Positions 7,952 to 15,492 of a stretch of DNA of 64,000 nt are shown here, in pieces. The first letter of the stretch is position 1. The number at the start of each line of letters is the position of its first letter. The stretch spans positions 84,218 through 148,217 of IMG/VR virus record IMGVR_UViG_3300044953_000377; one strand, written 5' to 3'. Source of the DNA: a virus. Position numbers and translations under genes: made by a program. The notes under the pieces are model-generated. The model saw only the letters and a list, made by a program, of their open reading frames with translations, searched no databases and was not told the origin of the DNA.

Positions 7952-9553
7952 ATGGGCAAAAGAATTTATAATTTCAATGAGTTCGTAAATGAATCTTATA
8001 TGAGCGAGGGATTTTTCTCAGATTTGGGATCAAAAATATCATCATGGGCAAAAGGCTTATACAATGCAATTAAGTCAGGTTTAATTAGATTAATATCTTC
8101 AGGTCCTAAAGCAGGAACACGAAGAGTTGCTCTATTTGACGATTCAAAGAGTGAATCAATTTTAGATCAGGTTAACAATTTCTATAGGGGAACTGAATAC
8201 TATAACATGTTCAATCTTGAAAAACCCGAGACCCTCGGAGAAAGTTACTTATGGGAAGAAGTTGTTCCTTTAGAATATCCAATGAAAGATGATGTTCCTA
8301 ATTATTCAGAGCCAGAAATAAAAGAGGACATCAAAATAAACATGAGAGAGATCTTCAGAATTGCTGATGAAATGGATGCTGCTAGAAAAGCTGGAGCAAC
8401 TGAAGACGAATTAGATGATATGTACAGGGGAATTCTTGATGTTAAACCTATCTTTATTTATGGAGCTCCTGGGATTGGTAAAACACAAATCGTAGCCCAA
8501 GTGTGTGATGAATTAGGAAAAGAATTATATGGACATAAACTTTCTTTAGTTAACATAGATGGTGAAAATGCAGAACCGGTTGATTTCGCTGGTGTACCTA
8601 GTGTGGTAGACATTGAAGCTCCATCTAAAGAAAATCCTTTAGGTAGAGGCGTTACAAGATCAAATGTTAACGCAGACATTTTACCCTATGATAACGGAAG
8701 AAACGGTAAAGGAGGGATCATCTTTATTGATGAGTTAAATCGTATGCCCGAGGAGGTTATTAAAATCTTTATGAAACTTGCACAATCAAGAAGAATCGGT
8801 AACAACTATAATATCCCTGAGAGATGGTACATAGTAGCAGCAGGTAACAGAAAAGAAGACGATAAATCAGTTAAAGAATTAGGAACTGCACTTAGAGACA
8901 GATTCCAGGCAGTTAACTTTGTCCCTACTGTAAAAGGATTTATATCATATGTAGAGAGAACCAGATATAAAGACGTGGTTCTTCCAGAACTTTTAGATTT
9001 CTTAGAATTCCAGCCGGAATTCTTCCATAGTTTAGATCCAGCAATTAAGAAAACTAAATATCCTACGCCTAGATCTTGGGTTGATGCCTCTAACTCTCTG
9101 GGAAGGGTAATCAGAAATCTAAAATCGGAAGGGATTACTAATATACCAGAAGAAGTCATAAGAAAAGAATTTGCTAAAAACGTAGGTTATGACGCTACTG
9201 AAGCTTTCTTGAATTTCTATAAAATTGCTAAGGATATTCCTGTAAAGGAGCTCACCTTAGTTTTCACTGATCCAGAAAAAGCTCCTGTACCTGCAGACAA
9301 AGGAAACAGAGCGGATTATACACATGCTTTATTCTCCGCAGTTATTAGAAAGAGTAAGGAAATGTCATTAACAACTAAAGAAGTTTGTAACTTTGCTAAA
9401 TGGTTAGACAGAACAGATCTTGAAGAGGAAGGATCAGCAGCTCTTACTACGTTCTTTAATACTCACCCAGAATTGAAAAAAAATCCTGAAATGTACTCTT
9501 GTATAGGTCCTTTAGCAGATAAATGGGGAACTAAATTGGGAATAGAATTCTAG
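7952..9553 (+). CDS. MoxR-type AAA+ ATPase with capsid-targeting-like N terminus
   Basis: A protein of 533 residues; TTG 7889 is in frame but ATG 7952 matches the motif and follows a promoter-like element. It starts MGKRIYNFNEFVNE, then has an amphipathic segment to about residue 50. The AAA core has Walker A (YGAPGIGKT, about residue 170), Walker B (GGIIFIDELNR), sensor I (YIVAAGNR) and an arginine-finger region (TALRDRF). MoxR ATPases act with VWA proteins as chaperone-like machines, and the two genes upstream supply metallopeptidase and VWA partners. If the N-terminal peptide is a true targeting signal, the module would travel in the capsid; this is inference. Confidence 0.8.
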   Translation: MGKRIYNFNEFVNESYMSEGFFSDLGSKISSWAKGLYNAIKSGLIRLISSGPKAGTRRVALFDDSKSESILDQVNNFYRGTEYYNMFNLEKPETLGESYLWEEVVPLEYPMKDDVPNYSEPEIKEDIKINMREIFRIADEMDAARKAGATEDELDDMYRGILDVKPIFIYGAPGIGKTQIVAQVCDELGKELYGHKLSLVNIDGENAEPVDFAGVPSVVDIEAPSKENPLGRGVTRSNVNADILPYDNGRNGKGGIIFIDELNRMPEEVIKIFMKLAQSRRIGNNYNIPERWYIVAAGNRKEDDKSVKELGTALRDRFQAVNFVPTVKGFISYVERTRYKDVVLPELLDFLEFQPEFFHSLDPAIKKTKYPTPRSWVDASNSLGRVIRNLKSEGITNIPEEVIRKEFAKNVGYDATEAFLNFYKIAKDIPVKELTLVFTDPEKAPVPADKGNRADYTHALFSAVIRKSKEMSLTTKEVCNFAKWLDRTDLEEEGSAALTTFFNTHPELKKNPEMYSCIGPLADKWGTKLGIEF

Positions 9554-9554
9554 G

Positions 9555-9827
9555 ATGAAAAAATATAGCCAGATAAAAGAGGGTCATACCTACAAGTATG
9601 ACCTTTCTAATAGTAAAAAACTTTTAGAAGAGGCTATAGAAAGGATAAATCTAGTTAAGGAGGAATTCTCTAAATTAGAGGATGTAGATTTAGAAGAACT
9701 AGAAGAAGGCTGGAACCTTATAGATAAATACTACGGAAACGTTGTAAGAGGAGAGATATTCAAAAGAAAGAAAAAAAGATATATCCCAAACACCTCTGCA
9801 GTTTTTCCAAGAAAAGGAGATAGTTAA
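9555..9827 (+). CDS. Small acidic coiled-coil-like unknown protein
   Basis: A protein of 90 residues that starts 1 nt after the MoxR stop. The central region is a Leu/Glu/Lys helix (residues 18-55) likely to form a coiled coil; the C terminus is basic. QIKE near the start is a possible I-x-E site. It is probably co-transcribed with the MoxR gene. No function can be named. Confidence 0.5.
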   Translation: MKKYSQIKEGHTYKYDLSNSKKLLEEAIERINLVKEEFSKLEDVDLEELEEGWNLIDKYYGNVVRGEIFKRKKKRYIPNTSAVFPRKGDS

Positions 9828-9829
9828 TT

Positions 9830-10366
9830 ATGAAACATATAAAATTATTTGAGCATTTTTTAATGGAAGAAGACGGATTCGGTAGAGGCTTTTTTGCTAA
9901 AAGAAAGAACGGAAAAGTTTCCAAGTACTATTTTAAAATGGAAGGTGAGGAAGAAAATCTAGGATTTATCATCAATATAGGTAAACTTTCACGTGGATCT
10001 TCTATAGATGAAGCAGAAAATAGTTATTGTGTTGTATCGGTAGAGCCAATTAAAATACGAATACTTGATGACTATTTAGTAAATGATACAGATTATAAGT
10101 CTAGAGAGGATGACGATTTTAATCTCACTAAATCAGAGTTTATGAGATTTTATAGTATCTTAAGTGAAGCAATAAAAGACTATTTACAAAATAATCCTAA
10201 GGTCTCTAAAATCTATGACGAGATTACAATGAATCTGAGTGTGGATTTCTCTGAGTATAAAGACAGAGTAGAAACATTAATGGGAGAATGGAGCTACGAA
10301 AAATGGAGCGTTCAGGAAGGACCGGATGATGAAACTTTAATTTATACTAGAAGGGATCATGACTAA
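9830..10366 (+). CDS. Unknown protein with capsid-targeting-like N terminus
   Basis: A protein of 178 residues that begins MKHIKLFEHFLMEE, an F-x-x-F-L-x-E pattern with a predicted protease site after LME. The remainder is acidic with mixed alpha/beta composition and no recognised motif. It overlaps the next gene by 8 nt, indicating an operon. Confidence 0.55.
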   Translation: MKHIKLFEHFLMEEDGFGRGFFAKRKNGKVSKYYFKMEGEEENLGFIINIGKLSRGSSIDEAENSYCVVSVEPIKIRILDDYLVNDTDYKSREDDDFNLTKSEFMRFYSILSEAIKDYLQNNPKVSKIYDEITMNLSVDFSEYKDRVETLMGEWSYEKWSVQEGPDDETLIYTRRDHD

Positions 10367-10670
10367 TAATATTCTTTCATATAAAGAATTTATAAATGAA
10401 TCTAGGATTCCAATAGCTTGGGCTAAGCCATCAGCTACAACAATAAAGGTTCTTTCTTTTATAATGGAGAAAGAAAAAGTAACCAAAAGAGAACTTATGG
10501 AATTTCTAGATAGCATACCAGAAGATGCTTCCGGGAAAAAGCCTTCTATGAATTGGATTAGAGGTCAAAAAAAGTATATCAAATATAAAGTACAGGAGGA
10601 GGAAGCAAACTATTTTTCACTAACAACTCTGGGTAAAAGAATTCTAAAAGCATCTAGCGTAAACGAATAA
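10359..10670 (+). CDS. Small winged-helix-like protein with capsid-targeting-like N terminus
   Basis: A protein of 103 residues. It starts MTNNILSYKEFINE (I-x-E after F), then has a compact helical region with ATTIKVLSFIMEKEKVTKRELMEFL and SLTTLGKRIL, which looks like a winged helix-turn-helix DNA-binding fold. A DNA-binding protein carried in the virion is possible but unproven. The stop is followed by an AT-rich gap with an early-type promoter. Confidence 0.5.
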   Translation: MTNNILSYKEFINESRIPIAWAKPSATTIKVLSFIMEKEKVTKRELMEFLDSIPEDASGKKPSMNWIRGQKKYIKYKVQEEEANYFSLTTLGKRILKASSVNE

Positions 10671-10706
10671 ATCGTATATTTTTTTACTAAATCCTTTAAA
10701 AAATTA

Positions 10707-10743
10707 AACATTTTAATAGATTTGCGGTAGAATAATATATTTA
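10707..10743 (+). promoter_or_regulatory. Early (host-type) promoter, weaker -33 box
   Basis: AACATTTTAATA, a 17-nt spacer and TATATTTA. The -7 element ends 3 nt before the ATG at 10747, so the mRNA would be leaderless. Confidence 0.5.
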
Positions 10744-10746
10744 GAA

Positions 10747-10926
10747 ATGGAAAATTACGAAAAAATCAAGGAATTAGTAGAAAGCATGTCTAAAGATATG
10801 GAAGCTTTTTACGTAAAAGGTAACAAGTCTGCTGGTACACGTGTAAGAACTGCTTGTCAAGAGCTTAAGAAACTAGCTCAAGATTTAAGAATTAATGTAC
10901 AAGAAACTAAAAACACTAAAGCTTAA
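10747..10926 (+). CDS. Histone H1-like DNA-binding protein, Bacteroidota type
   Basis: A protein of 59 residues. The composition and pattern (an N-terminal acidic helix, then NKSAGTRVRTACQELKKLAQDLR) closely match the small histone H1-like proteins encoded by Bacteroidota, in which a G(N)xxAGTRxRK segment precedes a helix. Such proteins bind DNA non-specifically. A phage copy could help condense or protect phage DNA, or alter the host nucleoid. It is the best single pointer to the host phylum. The gene is followed 5 nt later by another small ORF. Confidence 0.75.
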   Translation: MENYEKIKELVESMSKDMEAFYVKGNKSAGTRVRTACQELKKLAQDLRINVQETKNTKA

Positions 10927-10931
10927 TCTTT

Positions 10932-11108
10932 ATGGGTTACTATATTTGTAAAGTTAGCTTTTTTACTGGTAAGGTTTCTAAAAGTACCAGTAAGGCAAAG
11001 GCATCTAGATCTGAAATACTTGTAGAGGCGGAGAATGTAACTGATGCTGAAGCAACCCTTCACAAGCACTTAGCTGGTGATAATGCAACTGCTCATTTAG
11101 ATTTCTAA
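10932..11108 (+). CDS. Small unknown protein, possibly DUF4494-like
   Basis: A protein of 58 residues (MGYYICKVSFFTGKVSK...). The pattern YxCKVSF followed by ILVEAENVTDAEATLHKHL resembles, from memory, small Bacteroidota DUF4494 proteins. It follows the histone-like gene by 5 nt and is probably in the same transcript, which would end at the terminator at 11172. Confidence 0.5.
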   Translation: MGYYICKVSFFTGKVSKSTSKAKASRSEILVEAENVTDAEATLHKHLAGDNATAHLDF

Positions 11109-11171
11109 GTTACTTCAGTAGCACAGTCTAAAATCGAGTCTATAGTACAGAATAGAGGTTAAAAAATATAA

Positions 11172-11206
11172 TCCACGATGGATATATAATCTATCGGGGA
11201 TTTTTG
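11172..11206 (+). terminator. Rho-independent terminator
   Basis: An 11-bp stem (left arm 11172-11182, right arm 11190-11200) with a 7-nt loop, followed by TTTTT. It ends the histone-like / DUF4494-like transcript. The loop contains TATATAA, so the GATATATAA here is not counted as a promoter. Confidence 0.7.
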
Positions 11207-11228
11207 TATTCCCTAATTGAATTAAACT

Positions 11229-11402
11229 ATGGGAAAACATAAAAAAGAATCTGCGGAGACCAGTTCATATGAACCTCCTGTTTCTCCAGTAAAAATACCA
11301 AAGGGGGATAAGGGGTTTAATATAGTTAAAAATAATTACAGAAGATTTATTTGGACTTGGAATCAATACACGGATAAAAGGCCCAAGTTTCAAAAAACGT
11401 AG
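11229..11402 (+). CDS. Small unknown protein
   Basis: A 57-residue ORF (MGKHKKESAETSSYEPPVSP...FQKT) with a Lys-rich start, a Pro-rich middle and an aromatic C-terminal half (FIWTWNQY). It ends 4 nt before the next ATG. Codon use fits the neighbours. No function recognised. Confidence 0.45.
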   Translation: MGKHKKESAETSSYEPPVSPVKIPKGDKGFNIVKNNYRRFIWTWNQYTDKRPKFQKT

Positions 11403-11406
11403 TGAT

Positions 11407-11751
11407 ATGCCAGCAGTTTCTAAAACACAACAGAGATTAATGGGACAAGCCCACGGGGTCAGAAAATTCTTGGACACCAATGGGAAAGAGGGTTTGAACC
11501 CAAGAAAGATTGATTCAGTATACAGGGAAACTATAGTGGAGATAGCTAAGAACATGAAGAAAAAAGCTCTTAAGGATTACGCTAGCACTAAACACTCTAA
11601 CCTTCCAGAGGAAGTTGAGGAAGTAGAAGAGGGGATTGCTACTATAATACCGCATCTTAGTCCCGAGTCTAATAAGCCTAAGAAGTCTAAAGCAAAAAAG
11701 ATGCAGAATCTTTCTGATTATAGAGAATTTGTAACTAAAATAAAAAAATAA
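11407..11751 (+). CDS. DUF3008-like small phage protein
   Basis: A protein of 114 residues. The start PAVSKTQQRLMGQAHGVRKFLDTNG matches, from memory, a short conserved family in which P-A-x-S-K-x-Q-Q-R-x-M-G is diagnostic (DUF3008 type). Such proteins occur in many tailed phages; their role is unknown. The middle is acidic and the C terminus (NLSDYREFVTKIKK) carries a Y-x-x-F pattern similar to the N-terminal targeting motif. The next gene begins 1 nt after the stop. Confidence 0.6.
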   Translation: MPAVSKTQQRLMGQAHGVRKFLDTNGKEGLNPRKIDSVYRETIVEIAKNMKKKALKDYASTKHSNLPEEVEEVEEGIATIIPHLSPESNKPKKSKAKKMQNLSDYREFVTKIKK

Positions 11752-11752
11752 T

Positions 11753-12220
11753 ATGAGTGAAGATTGCGGATGTGGCGGAGTCACAGATAATATCAGAAGC
11801 TATGATTCTTATAGAGCTTCTAAATACGACCAAGATTCTTTAGTTGGTAAAAGAGTTTCTCTTATAGATGGAAGAAGCGGAAGAATCGATGATTCTATTA
11901 GAAACAGTGTTGGCGAGGTGATAGGATATGTTATAGAAGGCGAAAGAGGTATGTATAGGGTGTTTAAAGATAAGATCTCTAGCGAACTTGAAGAAAGCGG
12001 GGGCGCTATGGCTTCTTTAGCGGGAACCCTCGGAATGGGTAACGTTGTGCCTCCTGGACCCGGGAGAACTGGATCTGGGGATCAATTTCCTAGTTTAACT
12101 GTGGGTACACCTGCAGCTAAAAAAAAGAAGAAAAAGGTTTCTAAAGAAACACCTAATCCAATAAGTAACTCGTTGATGGATTTTAAAACTTTCCAAAGAG
12201 CATCAAAATCGAACCAATAA
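11753..12220 (+). CDS. Unknown protein with Cys-rich N terminus
   Basis: A protein of 155 residues. It starts MSEDCGCGG (three Cys in nine residues), has a beta-rich region with GKRVSLIDGRSGRIDD resembling an SH3-like barrel, then a Gly/Pro-rich linker, a poly-Lys stretch and a C-terminal MDFKTFQ segment. It is probably co-transcribed with the DUF3008-like gene. No function assigned. Confidence 0.5.
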   Translation: MSEDCGCGGVTDNIRSYDSYRASKYDQDSLVGKRVSLIDGRSGRIDDSIRNSVGEVIGYVIEGERGMYRVFKDKISSELEESGGAMASLAGTLGMGNVVPPGPGRTGSGDQFPSLTVGTPAAKKKKKKVSKETPNPISNSLMDFKTFQRASKSNQ

Positions 12221-12245
12221 TATTTATTTTTCTTAATTTAGCTAT

Positions 12246-12632
12246 GTGCAAAGAATTAAGATAATACAGGAAGAATATGCTAATGATCCTTGGAAAGTTT
12301 TAGTATGCTGTATATTACTTAATCAAACTAGTAATAAACAGGTAAGACCTTTAATAGAAAGCTTCTTTAAAAGATGGTCAAATCCTAAATCTCTAATGTA
12401 TGAGGATGATATGACCATTTCTGATTTTATAAAGGCCACAGGATTTCAAAACATAAAAGCAAAAAGAATAAAAAATTTCTCTCATGCTTGGTATTCTGGT
12501 ATAAGAGATCCTTTTAAGTTTCCTGGTATAGGAGATTATGGAAGGGAAGCCTGGCGGATTTTTGTAACCAAAGACACATCATTTATTCCTAAGGATAAGA
12601 AGCTTAAAATGTATTTAGAATCGATTCAGTAA
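12246..12632 (+). CDS. MBD4/Endonuclease III-like HhH-GPD DNA glycosylase
   Basis: A protein of 128 residues with a GTG start. DPWKVLVCCILLNQTSNKQV is the first HhH-GPD helix segment, FKFPGIGDYGREAWRIF is the helix-hairpin-helix, and PKDKKLKMY places an Asp where MBD4-type glycosylases have their catalytic residue. The hairpin and the P-x-D-x-K-L ending match the catalytic domain of MBD4/thymine-DNA glycosylases better than EndoIII, and no iron-sulfur cysteines are visible. The predicted role is removal of mismatched or damaged thymine or uracil from DNA. It is near the dUTPase and polymerase genes. Confidence 0.75.
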   Translation: MQRIKIIQEEYANDPWKVLVCCILLNQTSNKQVRPLIESFFKRWSNPKSLMYEDDMTISDFIKATGFQNIKAKRIKNFSHAWYSGIRDPFKFPGIGDYGREAWRIFVTKDTSFIPKDKKLKMYLESIQ

Positions 12633-12642
12633 TATATACTAC

Positions 12643-13224
12643 ATGAATCATCTATTTACGTTTCAACAGCTTTTTGAAAAGCTTCAAATGGTAACAGCTA
12701 ACTGGGCAGTAGTAAGCAACGAATCTTCTTTTGAAAAGAAAGATGAGAATGGATATTTAGTTTTTAGTAAAAATGGAACATTCTCAATTATATACAACAA
12801 GAAAAAAGAGAACGAAGAAGCTAGGATAGAATTTTATTCTAGTAAAGAAAATTCAACGGATAAAAAATCAGTTTGTGAGTGTAAAATAACTACTACTTCG
12901 GGATCTGACAGAGTAAAAAAAGGATTTCCTGATATCACACCAGATAATATGTGGGATATATTGGTGACTTTCTTTGATTACAGTGATCTCGAGAAAGTAG
13001 ATAAAAATGCGGTAGATGTATTCATGATGGGATTCACTAAATCTATCAAAGAGGTTAATAGGAGTGAGGAAAAAGATCAGCTAGCACCTTCATTTAAAGT
13101 TTTCTATAAATATTTAAGCGAGTGGAGTAAGAAATCTAAAGAAATTCCTCCGGTTACCACTGACGAGTATAATTTCATGGATATAATAAACAAATTTGCT
13201 TCCTATTTTAAATCAAACAAATAA
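12643..13224 (+). CDS. Unknown protein
   Basis: A protein of 193 residues. The N terminus (MNHLFTFQQLFEKLQ) is a weak relative of the targeting motif. A beta-rich region covers residues 20-90, then helices. No catalytic motif seen. It converges tail to tail with the minus-strand gene at 13225 with no gap. Confidence 0.5.
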   Translation: MNHLFTFQQLFEKLQMVTANWAVVSNESSFEKKDENGYLVFSKNGTFSIIYNKKKENEEARIEFYSSKENSTDKKSVCECKITTTSGSDRVKKGFPDITPDNMWDILVTFFDYSDLEKVDKNAVDVFMMGFTKSIKEVNRSEEKDQLAPSFKVFYKYLSEWSKKSKEIPPVTTDEYNFMDIINKFASYFKSNK

Positions 13225-13530
13225 TTAGATTGATTCTTTCTTTTTGAGTTGTTCTAGATAGTCTTTCCAGACAAGTCCACCCTCTTTAATTCCTGCTTTT
13301 TGAAATTTATGGAGCTCTGCTCTTTTAGACATTATATAGGAAGCTATAATTGCGTCCTTCAATTCTATTTCTTTTCGATCTAGCATTTCCTGAACCTTTT
13401 TAATTGATTTCATTGCTTCATCCCTGTTAGCAAATCTAAGGCCTGGGGTATACTTCCTTTCTCCGTCAAAAGGATTTACGTCTTTTAGGTATACATCCTC
13501 GAATAATTTGAAAGATAGAATTTTTTTCAC
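13225..13530 (-). CDS. Small protein with capsid-targeting-like N terminus (minus strand)
   Basis: A protein of 101 residues that starts MKKILSFKLFEDVY (L-F-E context). It is mainly helical, with KKVQEMLDRKEIELKDAIIASYIMSKRAELHKF. On the minus strand, GAATATATAATA about 20 nt upstream of the ATG is a variant of the late-type element. It lies alone on the minus strand between plus-strand genes. Confidence 0.55.
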   Translation of the reverse strand: MKKILSFKLFEDVYLKDVNPFDGERKYTPGLRFANRDEAMKSIKKVQEMLDRKEIELKDAIIASYIMSKRAELHKFQKAGIKEGGLVWKDYLEQLKKKESI

Positions 13531-13582
13531 CTATTATATATTCCTTTTTGAAACCTCTTCCCTACAACACTATAAAATAGAT

Positions 13583-14989
13583 ATGATCATAGATATTGAG
13601 AATACAGGAAATGGATTATCTGTTTCACATTATACAGAGGAAGGAGAAGTTAATTTATTGAAAATTCAGGTACCAAAGCATCTACAATTTGTTTGGCAAA
13701 AAACATTGGAGAACGACAAAAGTAAAGATAAGGAATGGAGGTCGTGGGACAATTTTCCTGTGAAGAAAGTTAACACTAGTAAGTTTGACAAGTATAGGGT
13801 GGTAGAAATATTAGAAGCTATAGATCCTGAAATAACAAAACCCCTTTGGGATTACCAAACTCCAAAAAAATACTTTGTCGATATAGAGGTTGAAATCACG
13901 GATAATCGTGCAGATTCTTTAGATAATGAAAACTCTAAGAACCGGGTGCTTTCAATAGGAATGGCTTCTTCACAGGGAAAGATCCTTGTTATTGGACTTG
14001 AAGATATTCTTCAGGATAAAATATTAAAAATAGAGAAAAGGATAAAGGAGCACTTTAAAGATCAAGCAGGGGAATGGACTTTTAATTATAGGAAGTTTGA
14101 GACTGAGTTTGATATGCTTTATACTTTCTTCTCTAAGCTAGTTCCTAAGATGCCTTTGATAACTGGGTGGAACTGGTTTGGATATGACTGGCCTTATCTT
14201 ATCAATAGAGCAAAAAGATTAGGAATAGATCCAAAAATAGCTTCACCTAGTGGAATTCTCTTAGGAATGAATCAGATTCCGATGCACATTTTAATGGTTG
14301 ACTATCTTGACATCTATAAGAAATGGGATAGGGTCATAAAGATCAGAGAATCTAACTCATTAGACTACGTTGCTAATCAAGCTATAGGAATAAAAAAGAT
14401 TTCTTATAGTGGAACATTAAAAGATTTATACGAATCAGATTTTGAGACATTTATCTTTTATAACGCAGTCGACTGTGCTTTAGTCCATTATATAGATAAA
14501 AGGTTGGACACCCTTTCAACTTTCTTTAAAATTGCCGAAGTTAGTAGAGTGGAAATAAACAGAGCTTTATCCCCGGTATGGACTACTGAGGTACTGATGC
14601 TAAGAAAATTCTTGGAAAGAAAAAGAGTTATTGTCAACGAGAGAAAAGGAGAATCTCATGTAAAGTTTGAGGGAGCTTATGTTAAGAAGCCAGAGAAGGG
14701 ATTATACGAATGGATTGCTTGTTTTGACTTTGCCTCCCTATATCCTAATACAATGATGCAATGGGGAATTTCTCCTGAGGCTTACATAGGAAAAAATCTA
14801 AAGGAAATACCTGAAGGAGCAATAAAGACCTCCTCGGGAGCAGTTTTTTATAATAAAGATGGGCAAGAACCTATACTTAGAGAAATATTGAAAGGACTTT
14901 ATTCTCAAAGAAAAGCTACTAAGAAAAAATATTTTGAGTGTGAAAAGGAAATAGAAAAAATTAAAAAAGAAATAAAATTAAAATCATAA
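13583..14989 (+). CDS. 43A: DNA polymerase family B, N-terminal half (gp43A-type): exonuclease domain and palm motif A
   Basis: A protein of 468 residues. Exonuclease motifs are clear: FVDIEVE (Exo I), GWNWFGYDWPYLINR (Exo II) and YNAVDCALVHYID (Exo III). Polymerase motif A is CFDFASLYPNTMMQWGISPE. The protein then ends after a Lys-rich helix (RKATKKKYFECEKEIEKIKK), before motif B. Motifs B and C are in separate genes at 34595 and 36462. The end has no intein sequence, so this is a two-gene polymerase like the gp43A/gp43B split known in some T4-like Aeromonas phages, and the halves should associate non-covalently. ATG 13583 is preferred over the earlier in-frame start at 13508, which lies in the divergent gene's 5' region. 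Confidence 0.9.
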   Translation: MIIDIENTGNGLSVSHYTEEGEVNLLKIQVPKHLQFVWQKTLENDKSKDKEWRSWDNFPVKKVNTSKFDKYRVVEILEAIDPEITKPLWDYQTPKKYFVDIEVEITDNRADSLDNENSKNRVLSIGMASSQGKILVIGLEDILQDKILKIEKRIKEHFKDQAGEWTFNYRKFETEFDMLYTFFSKLVPKMPLITGWNWFGYDWPYLINRAKRLGIDPKIASPSGILLGMNQIPMHILMVDYLDIYKKWDRVIKIRESNSLDYVANQAIGIKKISYSGTLKDLYESDFETFIFYNAVDCALVHYIDKRLDTLSTFFKIAEVSRVEINRALSPVWTTEVLMLRKFLERKRVIVNERKGESHVKFEGAYVKKPEKGLYEWIACFDFASLYPNTMMQWGISPEAYIGKNLKEIPEGAIKTSSGAVFYNKDGQEPILREILKGLYSQRKATKKKYFECEKEIEKIKKEIKLKS

Positions 14990-14992
14990 ATT

Positions 14993-15457
14993 ATGGCAAA
15001 CACAGATAACAAATGTTCAGATCTTTCGGTGGAGGATTTTTACACGGGGTCTGAAGACACTTTAGGATTAGTTTACAACAAACAAAAAGAACTCCAGGAA
15101 AGGTATGGGTTCGATTTCAAAGATTGGTCTATCAAACAGATATCAGATTTTTGGATGGTCAATAAGCACGCACTTGGTGATGAACTAAATGAAATGTTCG
15201 ATGCACTGGGAGGAATTAACGATGGTATAGGATCTGCTGGTTGGAAATACTGGAAAGGCGACAACAAAAAAACAGAGACTATGAAAATCTCAGATCTTTC
15301 AGAAGCTGACAAGTTGGAGCTATATTATGAGTGGATAGACGGATTACATTTTTATATGAACTTCGCTATTTCTATTGGTATGACAAGTAAGGATATTGTT
15401 AATCTTTATATGTCTAAACATAAAGAAAATCATAGAAGACAGGATTCAGGATATTAA
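14993..15457 (+). CDS. dUTPase, all-alpha dimeric type
   Basis: A protein of 154 residues. The order EKxxxLQxxY-like segment, DELNEMFDALGG, WKYWKGD, LYYEWIDGLHFYMNFAISIGM and a C-terminal NHRRQDSGY matches the dimeric all-alpha dUTPase family (MazG-related), with the Glu/Asp residues that bind magnesium. It hydrolyses dUTP to dUMP, which keeps uracil out of DNA and feeds dTMP synthesis. It lies 3 nt downstream of the polymerase half, close to the ribonucleotide reductase genes. Confidence 0.8.
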   Translation: MANTDNKCSDLSVEDFYTGSEDTLGLVYNKQKELQERYGFDFKDWSIKQISDFWMVNKHALGDELNEMFDALGGINDGIGSAGWKYWKGDNKKTETMKISDLSEADKLELYYEWIDGLHFYMNFAISIGMTSKDIVNLYMSKHKENHRRQDSGY

Positions 15458-15480
15458 AATACAGATTCTCGTATTTCTTT

Positions 15481-15489
15481 GATATATAA
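15481..15489 (+). promoter_or_regulatory. Late-type promoter element
   Basis: GATATATAA ends 3 nt before the ATG of the broken GIY-YIG gene at 15493. Confidence 0.45.
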
Positions 15490-15492
15490 AAA

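Noticed and set aside
11181-11189. GATATATAA as a late promoter
   Set aside because: It lies in the loop and stem edge of a clear terminator hairpin.
14940-14989. Split intein joining the two distant polymerase halves
   Set aside because: Neither the end of the gene at 13583 nor the start of the gene at 34595 contains intein blocks, so non-covalent assembly is more likely.
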